A stretch of 64,000 nucleotides of DNA, from contig JAIXZA010000173.1 in the NCBI GenBank assembly GCA_027489965.1, positions 52,244 to 116,243 of the forward strand. Direction: 5' to 3'. Positions 34,833 to 44,572 of this stretch are shown here, piece by piece. The stretch is from Verrucomicrobiaceae bacterium. Lineage in GTDB: Bacteria > Verrucomicrobiota > Verrucomicrobiia > Verrucomicrobiales > Verrucomicrobiaceae. The notes beneath the pieces are model-generated. The model did not search any database and was not told where the DNA came from. It worked only from the letters and a program-made list of their open reading frames with translations. The position numbers and the translations under genes are program-made. How positions within the stretch are numbered: the first letter of the stretch is position 1; every line of letters begins with the position of its first letter.

Positions 34833-37304
34833 ATGCTCCTTCGACAAATACACAAATGGGGACAGCTGTTCTCACTGCTCTTCACCGCCCATCTTTTTGC
34901 CGGCCCCTCCGAGTTCCTCGCCACCTACTGCAACGACTGCCACGGCGCTGAGAAACAAAAAGGCGACCGCCGTTTTGACCAACTCGCCTTGCCCGTCGCC
35001 AAGGTGGATACGCTGATCGATCTCAAAGACATCCTCGATCAAATCAATCTCGGTGAAATGCCGCCGAAGAAGGCCAAGCAGCCCTCCTTTGACGAACTCA
35101 AAGCCTTCCTTGAGCAGGCCGCCCTCGCGCTCTCGCAAGGCCGAGAAACGCTTGCCAGCACCGGTGGCAGCACGGTTCTTCGCCGCCTCAACCGCACGGA
35201 GTATATCCACACCATCGGCGATCTCTTTTCGCTGAACATGGCCGCTTTTGATCCGACCACCAAATTCCCCCGCGATCAATCCGAAGAGCACATGGAGAAC
35301 CTCGGTGATGTGCTGCAAACCTCCGGCTATCTCCTCGATCAATACCTTGATGCTGCGGATGCCGTGGTGGAAAAGGTCTTCGCCCAACAAGAAGCACCGA
35401 AGGAGCAGGTGTGGCATTTTAATGGCGAGTTCAAAACCAAAACGAAGTCCGAAAAGAAGCGCAACGAATACGACAACAAGCACCTGCTCGTGCTCGAGTG
35501 CATGGACTCCGACAAACACACTGGCGGTTATGCCTTCGTCAACGACTTCGAAGATGGCGTGCCTGTCGATGGCTTCTACGAGGTTCAGGTGCTCGTCAAA
35601 GCCGCGAACCGCGAGCATCCTTATGATCCCGAGATCTTCGACAGAGACACCCGTCAATCGTTCCGCCTCGGCATCGTTCCTGGAGACGCCAAAGTCGGGC
35701 CACTGGACCTGCCGCAAACCTTGCAGCCCATGCTGGCCGAGGTCGCACTCAAGGATGGCGAACCCGAGTGGCGCAGAATGAAGGTCTGGCTCGATGCCGG
35801 ACAAACACCGCGATTCGTCTTCCCAAACGGCACCGAAGACGCCCGCAGCATCTGGTTCAAAGTCGCCAACTACCACAAAGACCTGTGGGAGCAATTCATG
35901 GATGAAGACGACAAGAAGAAGGGCAAAATAGGCATCGTCGCGGCAAAGAAAATCACTCTGCATGTGGCCAAGTTCCCTCACATCCGCATTGATGAAGTGA
36001 AGATTCGCGGCCCACTCATTGAAGGATGGCCGCCAGCACCTCAGCAGGCCATTTTGGGTAAGAAGCCCTTCACTGCCGAAAACATGCGCGAAGTGCTGCA
36101 AAGCTTCGCCGACCGTGCGTATCGCCGCAAAGCCTCACAAGACGAAATCGACCGTCTGCTCGCCGTGGCAGAAAAACGCATCCAAAGCGGACGCACACCA
36201 TTGGAAGGCTTCAAATCTGCCTTGAAGACTGCTCTTTGCTCACCGGCCTTCCTTTACCTCTCTCAGGAGACCATGAATGACTCGAAGAAGCTCACGAGCC
36301 ACGCTCTCGCCTCACGTCTGTCCTACTTCCTCTGGTCCACTCAACCAGATGCAGAGCTGATGAAGCTCGCGGAGCAAAACGAACTCATCAAACCCGAGGT
36401 GCTGATCGCTCAAGCTCGCCGTCTTTTGCAAAGCCCACGCTCCGACGCCTTCGTCTCCGGCTTTCTCGATAGCTGGCTGAATCTGCGCAATCTCGGTAGC
36501 ATGCCGCCGGATCGAAACGAGTTCGAAGAATACTACTCCCAGGGCCTGGAGCAAGCCTTCAAGACCGAGACGCGAATGTTCATGCGCGACCTCATCGAGC
36601 GTGATGCCAGCCTCGTGAGCTTCCTCGATAGCGACTACAGTTTCCTCAATCAGGCGCTGTCCATGCACTACGAACTTGGCGATCTAGGCGAGCCTGCTCG
36701 CGCCCATGAGTTCCGCAAAGTCAGCTTCAAAAACAACAAACGCGGTGGCCTGCTCGGCATGGGTTCCGTGCTCACGATCACCGCCAACGGCATCGACACC
36801 TCACCCGTCACTCGCGGCGTTTTCCTGCTCGAAAACATCCTCGGCACACCGCCACCACCGCCGCCCGATGACGTGCCCGCCATTGATCCAGATGTGCGCG
36901 GAGCCAAGTCCATGCGTGAGTTGCTCAGCAAGCATCGCGAATCGCCGAACTGCTACGGCTGCCATCAGAAGATTGATCCGCTCGGCTTCGCCTTGGAGAA
37001 CTTTGACGCCATCGGCGACTGGCGTCCACGCATCGAGAAGACCAAGATCGACTCCAGCGGCGAACTGCCCAGCGGCGAGAAATTCGAAGACGTGGCCGGA
37101 TTGAAAAAGATTCTCGTTCAACGCAAAGACCTCTTCGCCCACATGCTCGCCGACCGCCTCCTCACCTATGCCTGCGGTCGCCGCATCGGTGCTCTCGATG
37201 AGGCCACGGTGGAGAAGATCGTCGCCGACTTGCCGAAGAAACAATACGGCCTGCGCTCACTGATTGAGGCCGTGGTGTGCAGTGAGCCCTTTTTAACCCG
37301 CTGA
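34833..37304 (+). CDS. Planctomycete-type dihaem cytochrome c protein (DUF1587/1592/1588/1585)
   Basis: An 823-residue secreted protein (signal within MLLRQIHKWGQLFSLLFTAH). First haem site C33-N-D-C-H37 in a planctomycete cytochrome module, then DUF1587 (LRRLNRTEYIHTIGDLFSL), a carbohydrate-binding-like insert (about 190-400), DUF1595 (DRAYRRKASQDEIDRLL), DUF1592 (ALCSPAFLYLSQETM, RLSYFLWSTQPDAEL), DUF1588 with a second site C707-Y-G-C-H711, and DUF1585 to the end. ATG at 34833 gives the cleanest signal peptide; ATG at 34803 is a possible alternative, but longer extensions would run far into the DUF1552 gene in another frame. Forms the usual pair with the DUF1552 protein; likely a surface redox protein. 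Confidence 0.88.
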   Translation: MLLRQIHKWGQLFSLLFTAHLFAGPSEFLATYCNDCHGAEKQKGDRRFDQLALPVAKVDTLIDLKDILDQINLGEMPPKKAKQPSFDELKAFLEQAALALSQGRETLASTGGSTVLRRLNRTEYIHTIGDLFSLNMAAFDPTTKFPRDQSEEHMENLGDVLQTSGYLLDQYLDAADAVVEKVFAQQEAPKEQVWHFNGEFKTKTKSEKKRNEYDNKHLLVLECMDSDKHTGGYAFVNDFEDGVPVDGFYEVQVLVKAANREHPYDPEIFDRDTRQSFRLGIVPGDAKVGPLDLPQTLQPMLAEVALKDGEPEWRRMKVWLDAGQTPRFVFPNGTEDARSIWFKVANYHKDLWEQFMDEDDKKKGKIGIVAAKKITLHVAKFPHIRIDEVKIRGPLIEGWPPAPQQAILGKKPFTAENMREVLQSFADRAYRRKASQDEIDRLLAVAEKRIQSGRTPLEGFKSALKTALCSPAFLYLSQETMNDSKKLTSHALASRLSYFLWSTQPDAELMKLAEQNELIKPEVLIAQARRLLQSPRSDAFVSGFLDSWLNLRNLGSMPPDRNEFEEYYSQGLEQAFKTETRMFMRDLIERDASLVSFLDSDYSFLNQALSMHYELGDLGEPARAHEFRKVSFKNNKRGGLLGMGSVLTITANGIDTSPVTRGVFLLENILGTPPPPPPDDVPAIDPDVRGAKSMRELLSKHRESPNCYGCHQKIDPLGFALENFDAIGDWRPRIEKTKIDSSGELPSGEKFEDVAGLKKILVQRKDLFAHMLADRLLTYACGRRIGALDEATVEKIVADLPKKQYGLRSLIEAVVCSEPFLTR

Positions 37305-37329
37305 TCTGCTATCGAGATCTCACCAACCT

Positions 37330-38745
37330 ATGAAGACAGCCCGCCGCCACATCCTTAAAGCCCTCCCACTCTTGGTGTGGCAACGTCAGCTCCTTCACGC
37401 CGCAGATGCCCAAGCTCCCTACCTCGGCCAAGGCACCATGTGTGGTGAAGTGACCCAGTCCACTGCCATTCTGCAGACGCGGCTGACGACCGCCACGGAA
37501 CTCAATGCCAACGGTGACCTTCTAGGTGCCAACGGGGTGGCTTGTTTCGAATGGAGCTCAAAGGTGGATTTCAGTGATGCTCAGCGCACGGCGTTTCAGG
37601 CTGCGAGTGATGCCAGTGACTTCATTCTCCGCGCTGAACTCACCTCTCTGAAACCGAACACGGCTTACTACTTTCGCCCGGTCTTTGGCAGCTCGGAAGC
37701 AAGCGCCAAGCCAGGTCCGGAGTGTTCCTTCAAGACCTTGCCGAGCGGTGAGACCGACACGCCGGTGAAGTTCATCGTGGGCAGTTGCATGAACTACAAC
37801 AAGTTCATGCTCGGCAAGAAAGGCAAGGCCAGCGGGCCTGAGACAGCCACGACGGAAGACAAGCGACTCGGCTTCCCCTCCTTTGAAACCATGCTGAAGC
37901 TGCGACCTGACTTCTTCATTGGCACGGGCGACATCGTCTACTATGACCATCCGCTGCGTGTGGCCAAGACGGTGCCACAACTGCGCAAGTGCTGGCATGA
38001 GCAGTTTCGCTTTCCGCGCATGATCGAGTTCTTCCGCCTCGTGCCGACTTACTGGTCAAAGGACGACCACGACTTCCGATACAACGAAGGCGACAACTCC
38101 ACCATCGAGCTGCCATTGCCCAAAACGGGTATCGACATGTTTCGCGAGCAGTTGCCGGTGCCAAGCCCCAGCTACCGAACCCATCGCGTTGGCAACAACC
38201 TGCAAATCTGGCTCACAGAAGGCCGCGACTATCGCTCGCCCAATGAAATGGCCGATGGCCCCGAAAAGTCCCTCTGGGGCACCGAGCAGCGCGAATGGCT
38301 CAAAGCCACACTCAAGGCCAGCGATGCGAAGTGGAAGATCATCATTTCGCCCACGCCCATGGTCGGCCCCGACGACAAAAAGAAGATCGACAACCACGCC
38401 GACGTCAGGGGCTTCCGTCACGAAGCCGATGCCTTCTTTGCCTGGTTGAAGGAAAACAAGATCGGCAACATCAAGCTCATCTGCGGCGACCGCCACTGGC
38501 AATACCACAGCATTCATCCCTCCGGCATCGAGGAGTTCGCCTGTGGCGCCTTGAACGATGAGAACTCGCGCATGGGAGTCGCTCCCGGTGCCAAGAATGG
38601 CTCCGATCCAGACGCTCTCATCAAACAGCCTTACACCTCAGTCACCCCGCAAGGTGGCTTCCTCCAAATCATCGCTGCCGCCGACCAGCTCACGCTCGAA
38701 CATTTCGACTCACGAGGGAACTCTCTGAATCGCGTCACTCGCTAA
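37330..38745 (+). CDS. PhoD-like metallophosphatase/phosphodiesterase
   Basis: A 471-residue protein. A twin-arginine-like leader (ARRHILKALPLLVW) suggests Tat export, as for PhoD. N-terminal beta domain (GTMCGEVTQSTAILQTRL), then the metallophosphatase core: FIVGSCMNYNKF, FFIGTGDIVYYDHPL, YWSKDDHDFRYNEGD, WKIIISPTPMVGPDD and IKLICGDRHWQYHSI, which hold the metal-binding Asp/His/Asn residues. PhoD enzymes cleave phosphomono- and diesters; the substrate here is open. Fourth structural gene-linked product in the sigma-factor unit, 25 bp after the cytochrome gene. Confidence 0.85.
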   Translation: MKTARRHILKALPLLVWQRQLLHAADAQAPYLGQGTMCGEVTQSTAILQTRLTTATELNANGDLLGANGVACFEWSSKVDFSDAQRTAFQAASDASDFILRAELTSLKPNTAYYFRPVFGSSEASAKPGPECSFKTLPSGETDTPVKFIVGSCMNYNKFMLGKKGKASGPETATTEDKRLGFPSFETMLKLRPDFFIGTGDIVYYDHPLRVAKTVPQLRKCWHEQFRFPRMIEFFRLVPTYWSKDDHDFRYNEGDNSTIELPLPKTGIDMFREQLPVPSPSYRTHRVGNNLQIWLTEGRDYRSPNEMADGPEKSLWGTEQREWLKATLKASDAKWKIIISPTPMVGPDDKKKIDNHADVRGFRHEADAFFAWLKENKIGNIKLICGDRHWQYHSIHPSGIEEFACGALNDENSRMGVAPGAKNGSDPDALIKQPYTSVTPQGGFLQIIAAADQLTLEHFDSRGNSLNRVTR

Positions 38746-38758
38746 CCTGCCAATCACC

Positions 38759-40276
38759 ATGAAGCTCAAACACCTCATTCTCGCTAGCGCCTTGATGGCA
38801 TCCGTTGCAGGCGCTCAAACGAGCCCAGACAAGCCCACCAAGCCCTACAACGTCCTCTTCATTGCCGTTGACGACTTGAACGACTGGGTCGGATGCTTTG
38901 GCGGCAACTCACAGGTAATCACGCCGAACCTTGACCGGCTCGCCAAAGAGCAGGCGATGGTGATGAACAAAGCCTATTGCGCATCCACGGTCTGCTGCCC
39001 GAGCCGCTCAGCCATTCTGACCGGCAAACGCCCTTCCACGACAGGCATTTACGGCAACACTCAAGACCTGAAGAAAGCCCCGAAAGCCAAGGATGTGGTG
39101 ACTCTTCCCGAATACTTCGCCAAGAACGGCTACCACACGCTTTCCACGGGAAAGATCTTCCACAAGCATCCGACGTCTGATGGGATGGATGAGGGCCAAT
39201 GGGCGTTCCAAGAGTTCGCTGAAGGTGGAGGACGCAACAAAGGCATGCTCTGGGAAGAATCTCCGTCATCCGCCTCAGGCGAAAAAGCCGACGAAAAGGG
39301 CCAGGAGAAAGGTGAGGAAAAGGAAGTGACGAAGTGGGGTGCCTGCAAGGCCGCGGTCGAAGAGACCAAAGACTATGTCGCCTGCCAATGGGCGGCAGAT
39401 CAGCTCAAACGCGATTTCGATGGCAAGCCATTCTTCATGGCCCTGGGCATCTCGAAACCGCATCTGCCGTGGTTCGTCCCACAGCAGTTTTTTGACCTCT
39501 ATCCGCTGGAAACCATCAAGCCGGTCGAAATCTTCCGCGACGATCTCGATGACATCGTGGACGCCAATGGAAAACGCCTGTTCAAGGCTTCGATTGGTTC
39601 GTTTGACGCGATCGACAAAGCCAACCTGCACAAGCAAGCGCAACGTGCCTACCTCGCCAACATCAGCTACGTGGACCACTGCCTGGGGGTGCTATTCGAT
39701 GCATTGAAGAAGAGCCAGCATGCCGACAACACGATCCTCATGCTCTGGGGCGACCACGGCTGGCATCTGGGCGAGAAGACGAAATACGGCAAAACCGATC
39801 TGTGGGAAGAGTCTGACCGAGTGCCCTTCATGGTCCGCGTGCCCGGTATGACTCCCGCCGACCTCAAGTGCGATGGCGTCGTCAACCTGCTCGATATGTA
39901 TCCGACGTTGGTCGAGTTGTGCGGTCTCCCTCCCAATGCGGAGAACGAAGGACGCAGCTTTGTGCCCTTGCTAATGGACCCGAAGATGGAGTGGAATCAT
40001 CCCACCCTCACCACCTACCAGTTCAGCAACCATTCCCTCACCGATGGCCGTTACCGCTACACCTGGTATGGTGGCAAAGCGAATGGCACCGAGGAGCTCT
40101 ACGACCACAGCACCGACCCGCTGGAACATAAAAACCTGGCCGCCAATCCCGAATCCAAGCCCATCATGGCCAAGTTCAAAGCACTCCTGCCTGCGCACAA
40201 CGAGCCTGACGCCCCCACCAACAAGGAAGACAAAAAAGCCATGCGCAAGGCCGGTAAGAAAAAGGGCACCGAATAG
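38759..40276 (+). CDS. Secreted sulfatase, iduronate-2-sulfatase-like
   Basis: A 505-residue S1-family sulfatase with signal peptide (MKLKHLILASALMASVAGAQ). Formylglycine motif C79-C-P-S-R83 in STVCCPSRSAILTGKRPS; metal-binding VLFIAVDDLNDW and LMLWGDHGWHLGEKTKYGK. The local pattern (AVDDLNDWVGC, TGIYGN, SKPHLPWFVP) is that of iduronate-2-sulfatase relatives, so a sulfated uronic-acid polysaccharide is a reasonable but unproven substrate. A Glu/Lys-rich insert is present (EKADEKGQEKGEEKEV). Last gene of the ECF unit, 13 bp after the PhoD-like gene. Confidence 0.9.
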   Translation: MKLKHLILASALMASVAGAQTSPDKPTKPYNVLFIAVDDLNDWVGCFGGNSQVITPNLDRLAKEQAMVMNKAYCASTVCCPSRSAILTGKRPSTTGIYGNTQDLKKAPKAKDVVTLPEYFAKNGYHTLSTGKIFHKHPTSDGMDEGQWAFQEFAEGGGRNKGMLWEESPSSASGEKADEKGQEKGEEKEVTKWGACKAAVEETKDYVACQWAADQLKRDFDGKPFFMALGISKPHLPWFVPQQFFDLYPLETIKPVEIFRDDLDDIVDANGKRLFKASIGSFDAIDKANLHKQAQRAYLANISYVDHCLGVLFDALKKSQHADNTILMLWGDHGWHLGEKTKYGKTDLWEESDRVPFMVRVPGMTPADLKCDGVVNLLDMYPTLVELCGLPPNAENEGRSFVPLLMDPKMEWNHPTLTTYQFSNHSLTDGRYRYTWYGGKANGTEELYDHSTDPLEHKNLAANPESKPIMAKFKALLPAHNEPDAPTNKEDKKAMRKAGKKKGTE

Positions 40277-40342
40277 TCAGGTCCGTGGGGACTCCCTGGG
40301 CCGTGTCACTCGCTGAGCCAAGACGCTGACGTTGGCCAGCCA

Positions 40343-40807
40343 TTGTTCTCAATCCAAACTCAAATCCCAATCGTGCTCCATCTTACCTTCCGAACAGCAG
40401 CCGGCAAAAACTGGGTGGTAAAAAATCAGAGTGTAGAGGGGCTACCCCCAGGCACGCCGCTAGGCTTGAACAACGATCCGAAGAAGGTCTTCACGGTGAT
40501 CGAAGAGGAAGGAACACCTTTGCTCAAGATCACAGGCGAAATCTACGGCGGCCTGACCACGCTCAAAGAATACGGCGACTACCATTTTTCTTTTGAGCTG
40601 AAGTTCGGCGAAAAGAAGTGGGCACCACGGCTCGACCGAGCACGAGATAGCGGCCAGCTCTACCACTGCACGGGCAAACATGGCGCTTTCTGGAATGTCT
40701 GGATGCGAAGCCTCGCAGGCTCAGAGTTCTATTACCGCAACATCCGCCTCCGCCCGATCACGGCATTTCCGGCGGACATCGCTGCGAATGCAGCTCTGCC
40801 CCAGTGA
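40343..40807 (+). pseudogene. DUF1080 gene remnant with internal deletion
   Basis: The frame contains the N-terminal half of a DUF1080 domain (FTVIEEEGTPLLKITGEIYG, TLKEYGDYHFSFELKFGEKK, DSGQLYHCTGKHGAFWNVWM) and then jumps straight, near 40712, to the closing segment GSEFYYRNIRLRPITAFP. In intact relatives roughly 90-100 residues lie between these parts. There is no signal peptide and no good start codon; the opening LFNGKDLSGW-type motif is missing. So both the start and the middle are lost. It occupies most of the gap 40277-40894 between the sulfatase and the GH16 gene; the rest of that gap holds nothing I can name. Confidence 0.75.
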
Positions 40808-40894
40808 CCAAGTAGCAGGCCGCCGACGATTCGTTGAAATGTCTAGGCTTCTGCGAATGCGTTTGATAAAACAGCTCCAACTACCAACCCTCTC

Positions 40895-43800
40895 ATGAGC
40901 CGTCTTTTGCCAAAATCTAACCTTCGTATCGTGCTTGCGATCCTTGGACTACTGGCCGGTCACGCCGTGGCTGCGCCTGCTCCTCCGGCAAATATTGCAC
41001 TGACAGCGCCACCATTGGCAGGTCAGGTGAGTTTGACATGGACTGCGGCTACAGGTGCGACCAGCTACAGCGTGAAGCGGGCCACGGTGGCGACTGGCCC
41101 GTTCAGCATAGTTGGCTCGCCGACGACCACGAGTTTCACCGATACGACGGCAGTGGCAGGGACTCGTTACTTTTACCGCGTAACGGCGATTGATGGCACA
41201 GGCGAGGGTGTGGCCTCGCCGACGATCAGCACGACTCCTTCGATTGTCTTGGACAATACCGCCGCGACTGGCGTGACGATCAGCGCCGGGTGGACGGCGA
41301 GCACGGGCCTTGCGGGCTACTTTGGCAGCAACTACCTACAAGATGGCAATACTGGTGGAACAGGTGGTAAGAGCGTGCGGTTCAGGCCTACGCTGCCGTT
41401 GGCTGGACGCTACGATGTCTATATGTGGTGGGTCGCCGATTCGATCCGCGCCTCGAACGTCCGAGTGGATGTGAACTCCACTGCTGGGACGATTTTCACC
41501 AAAGTGAACCAGCGAGTGAATGGTAGCACTTGGGTGAAAGTGGGCTCGTTTGACTTTGTGGCTGGCACGAGTGGGAATGTGCTTTTGCGCAATGATGGAG
41601 CCAATGGGTTTGTCTCGGCAGATGCCGTGCAGTTCGTCCTGAATGAGCAACCCATGCCGGGCTACACGCAGACGACCTTTGCAGATGAGTTCGACGGCAC
41701 GACTTTCAATCCAGCGGTGTGGTCCGTGTATGATAATCGGCCAAACAACAGCGTGAGCGGCGGGCAACTGCGGCTCACCACCACAGCGAATGGCGCGGAT
41801 TGGGATACGGGCGGGCTATATACCTCCCAGTTCACGCAGCGCTTCGGCTACTACGAATCCGTTTTTCAAATCGGTAGTAGCGATGGTCTAAACAATGCCT
41901 TCTGGCTGTCCACTCCCGCCAACCTCGGTAACGATGTGGACGGGCAGGAGATCGATATCTCCGAGGCTCATGCGCACAATGACAATCATGTGACTTTGCA
42001 TGACTGGCAGCCTGTGCATGACAACCTGGGAACATCACATTCAGTGCCGGAGATTTATCCTGGCTACCACACAGCGGGACTGGAATGGGCGACAGATGGC
42101 AGCATGCGTTGGTATTGGGATGGGCAGCTTGTTTACACGGCCACGGCATCCCAAGTTTCGGCCTATCAGAGCATGCTGCCGCTACAAGTCATGTTTAGCA
42201 CCAAAGTCATCCCGTGGGCTGGCACAGCTGGCCCGACGATGAATGGCTCCAGCATGAACATCGCCAACGTGAAGGTGTGGATGAAGCCCGGCTGGGAAGG
42301 CGCGGAAAGTGGCAACTGGGGCACACCAGCAAACTGGGGGCCAGATGGCGTGCCTGACTCAGGCGATGCGGCGATTTTCAACCGCGCAACGACCCGCACC
42401 ACAGTCTCTTTGCTCGGAGATAAAAACGTCAAGGAGCTCTACTTCACCACACCAGACTGCCCTGCGATGACGTTGGCATCAGGCTCATTCAGGCTGCTAC
42501 TGGGCAGGCTTGTCTCTGGGACTGGCGTGGGCGGCATCGTGGTGAATGGCGATGTGACCACCACGCAGACGATCAACACTGCGATCCAAGCGCAAAATGA
42601 TCTCACCTTTGCCAACAACAGCACCGCATCCACGGCGGCGCTGAACATCAATAGCGTCCTCACCAGCACGGCGACGAATCGCAAAATCACTTTGGCAGGC
42701 AATGGACGAGTCAATGTCAGCAGTGTCATCGGTTCATCCTTTGGCGATCTCGTGAAGATCAACACGGGCGCGGCTTGGCTCACCAATACTAATGCTTTCA
42801 CCGGCGCGTTGGACATCCAAAATGGCGAGATCGTCGTCACGCATAGTGGAGCGCTCGGCACAACGGCAGCAGGCACAACTGTGGCAAGTGGATCGACTCT
42901 GGCGCTGGCCGGTGGTGTGAACTTCACCAGCGCGGAAAGCGTGCAGCTCGCGGGCAATGGCGAGACAGGCACCGCTGGTGCGTTGGATGTCGAGGACAGC
43001 AGCGCAGTGAGTTTCAGCGGGCTGCTGGTGATGAATGCGGCGGCTCGCATCGGCAGTGGTTCAGGCAGTGGCACGCTCACGCTAGCGAGCAGTCTGGATA
43101 CCACCGCCAGCGCCTTCGCGCTGACTTTTGACGGCAGCGGCACCACGATCATGAATGGCAGCATCTCAGGTGCGGGTGCTTTAGTGAAAAATGGCTCAGG
43201 CACCCTTCAGCTTAATGGTCCCGCCTCACACAGCGGCACCACCACGGTCAATCAAGGCACGCTCAGCACGAATCTCGGCTCGCTGCCAGGAGCCATCGTG
43301 AACTTTGGCACCGTGATCTATAACGATACCATCGACCGCACTGTGACGACCAACTGGGGCGGCACCGGCACCTACATCAAGCAAGGCGCGGGAACGCTCA
43401 CCTTCTCCGGCACGCTCAGCACCGTGGGTTTTCTCGATCTGCGGGCAGGTGCGGTAAAACTCGGTGCCAGTGAGCGATTCACCTCCACGCTCGATCTCAT
43501 CGTGAACACCGGCGCGACCTTTGATCTGAATGCCTTCAGTGAGACGCTCGGCCCAGTGGAGCTTTTTGGCGGCAGCATCATCAATAGCACCGGGGACTCC
43601 ACGCAGTTTCTGGCGGGCACGAGCTATGCCTTTCAAAGCGGCACCGTCAGTGCTCGACTCGGCGGCTCGGCGGCTTTGACAAAGACCACAAGTGGCACCG
43701 TCACGCTTAGCGGTGCCAATACCTTCACGGGTGGCAGCACCGTTCAGGAAGGTACGCTCGACCTCGCAGGCAGCCTGAATAGCGGCGTCATCATCAATGG

Positions 43801-44554
43801 CGGAACGCTCACCCTCGGAGCCACCACTGGCCAGCGCAGCGTCGCTGGCGCACTCAATGTAGGCTCCGCAGGCAGCGTACGCTTCCGTATCAATGGAGCC
43901 ACCGTCGGCACGCAGTTTGATCAGCTCAGACTTACCGGTGGCACCAGCGCCATCACACTCTCCGGCACGCTGGATCTCGTCGCAGCTCCCGCTCTCGCCG
44001 CAGGCAGCAGCTACCGCATCATCGACAACACCGGCAGCAGCAGCGCCATCACAGGCACCTTTGCCGGTCTGCCGCAGAACGCCGAGTTCTTCGAGGATGC
44101 CCAATGGTGGCGCATCAGCTACACCGGCGGCACAGGGAACGATGTCGTCCTAACCCGCATCACACCCAGCGCTTGGCAGACATGGCTCGGCAGCAGCTTC
44201 GGCACGAATGCCAACAATTCCACCATCGCCGCTGAGCTAGCCGATGAAGACAAAGACGGCGTCACGAATCTCCTCGAATATGCCCTCGCCACCAGCACCA
44301 GCGCCAGCACCCCCGTGCCCCACAGCTCCGCCCGCATCGGCAGCAATCTCGAATACACCTACACCAAAAATAAATCGGCCACCGATGTGACCTATACCGT
44401 CGAGTGGACCGATACTCTCACCGGCCTCTGGAGCAGCACCAGCGTCAGCAGTAGCATCATGAGCGACAACGGCACCACTCAGCAAATCAAGGCCACCGTG
44501 CCAGCAGGAAGCAATGGCAGGCGCTTTGTGCGTCTCCGCGTCACGCGCCCATGA
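40895..44554 (+). CDS. Secreted GH16-family enzyme with autotransporter-type beta repeats
   Basis: A 1219-residue protein with signal peptide (about 1-31). Order: FN3 domain (about 35-115, ANIALTAPPLAGQVSLTWTA), a golvesin/xanthan-lyase-like beta domain (about 120-255, SVRFRPTLPLAGRYDVYMWW), GH16 catalytic domain (about 262-470) with E352-I-D-I-S-E357 as catalytic ExDxxE, then many autotransporter-associated beta-strand repeats (for example GTLQLNGPASHSGTTTVNQG and GTVTLSGANTFTGGSTVQEG) and a C-terminal segment AWQTWLGSSFGTNANNSTIA followed by DEDKDGVTNLLEYALATS, a common tail in Verrucomicrobia. GH16 enzymes cut beta-1,3/1,4-glucans, agar, porphyran or carrageenan. First gene of a four-gene polysaccharide locus. 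Confidence 0.85.
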   Translation: MSRLLPKSNLRIVLAILGLLAGHAVAAPAPPANIALTAPPLAGQVSLTWTAATGATSYSVKRATVATGPFSIVGSPTTTSFTDTTAVAGTRYFYRVTAIDGTGEGVASPTISTTPSIVLDNTAATGVTISAGWTASTGLAGYFGSNYLQDGNTGGTGGKSVRFRPTLPLAGRYDVYMWWVADSIRASNVRVDVNSTAGTIFTKVNQRVNGSTWVKVGSFDFVAGTSGNVLLRNDGANGFVSADAVQFVLNEQPMPGYTQTTFADEFDGTTFNPAVWSVYDNRPNNSVSGGQLRLTTTANGADWDTGGLYTSQFTQRFGYYESVFQIGSSDGLNNAFWLSTPANLGNDVDGQEIDISEAHAHNDNHVTLHDWQPVHDNLGTSHSVPEIYPGYHTAGLEWATDGSMRWYWDGQLVYTATASQVSAYQSMLPLQVMFSTKVIPWAGTAGPTMNGSSMNIANVKVWMKPGWEGAESGNWGTPANWGPDGVPDSGDAAIFNRATTRTTVSLLGDKNVKELYFTTPDCPAMTLASGSFRLLLGRLVSGTGVGGIVVNGDVTTTQTINTAIQAQNDLTFANNSTASTAALNINSVLTSTATNRKITLAGNGRVNVSSVIGSSFGDLVKINTGAAWLTNTNAFTGALDIQNGEIVVTHSGALGTTAAGTTVASGSTLALAGGVNFTSAESVQLAGNGETGTAGALDVEDSSAVSFSGLLVMNAAARIGSGSGSGTLTLASSLDTTASAFALTFDGSGTTIMNGSISGAGALVKNGSGTLQLNGPASHSGTTTVNQGTLSTNLGSLPGAIVNFGTVIYNDTIDRTVTTNWGGTGTYIKQGAGTLTFSGTLSTVGFLDLRAGAVKLGASERFTSTLDLIVNTGATFDLNAFSETLGPVELFGGSIINSTGDSTQFLAGTSYAFQSGTVSARLGGSAALTKTTSGTVTLSGANTFTGGSTVQEGTLDLAGSLNSGVIINGGTLTLGATTGQRSVAGALNVGSAGSVRFRINGATVGTQFDQLRLTGGTSAITLSGTLDLVAAPALAAGSSYRIIDNTGSSSAITGTFAGLPQNAEFFEDAQWWRISYTGGTGNDVVLTRITPSAWQTWLGSSFGTNANNSTIAAELADEDKDGVTNLLEYALATSTSASTPVPHSSARIGSNLEYTYTKNKSATDVTYTVEWTDTLTGLWSSTSVSSSIMSDNGTTQQIKATVPAGSNGRRFVRLRVTRP

Positions 44555-44572
44555 TCGCCTCACAGACTCTTC

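Noticed and set aside
34872..36101. A 409-codon minus-strand open frame
   Set aside because: It mirrors the DUF1592 cytochrome gene, has no domain or signal of its own, and its hydrophobic/acidic pattern follows from the opposite strand's codons.
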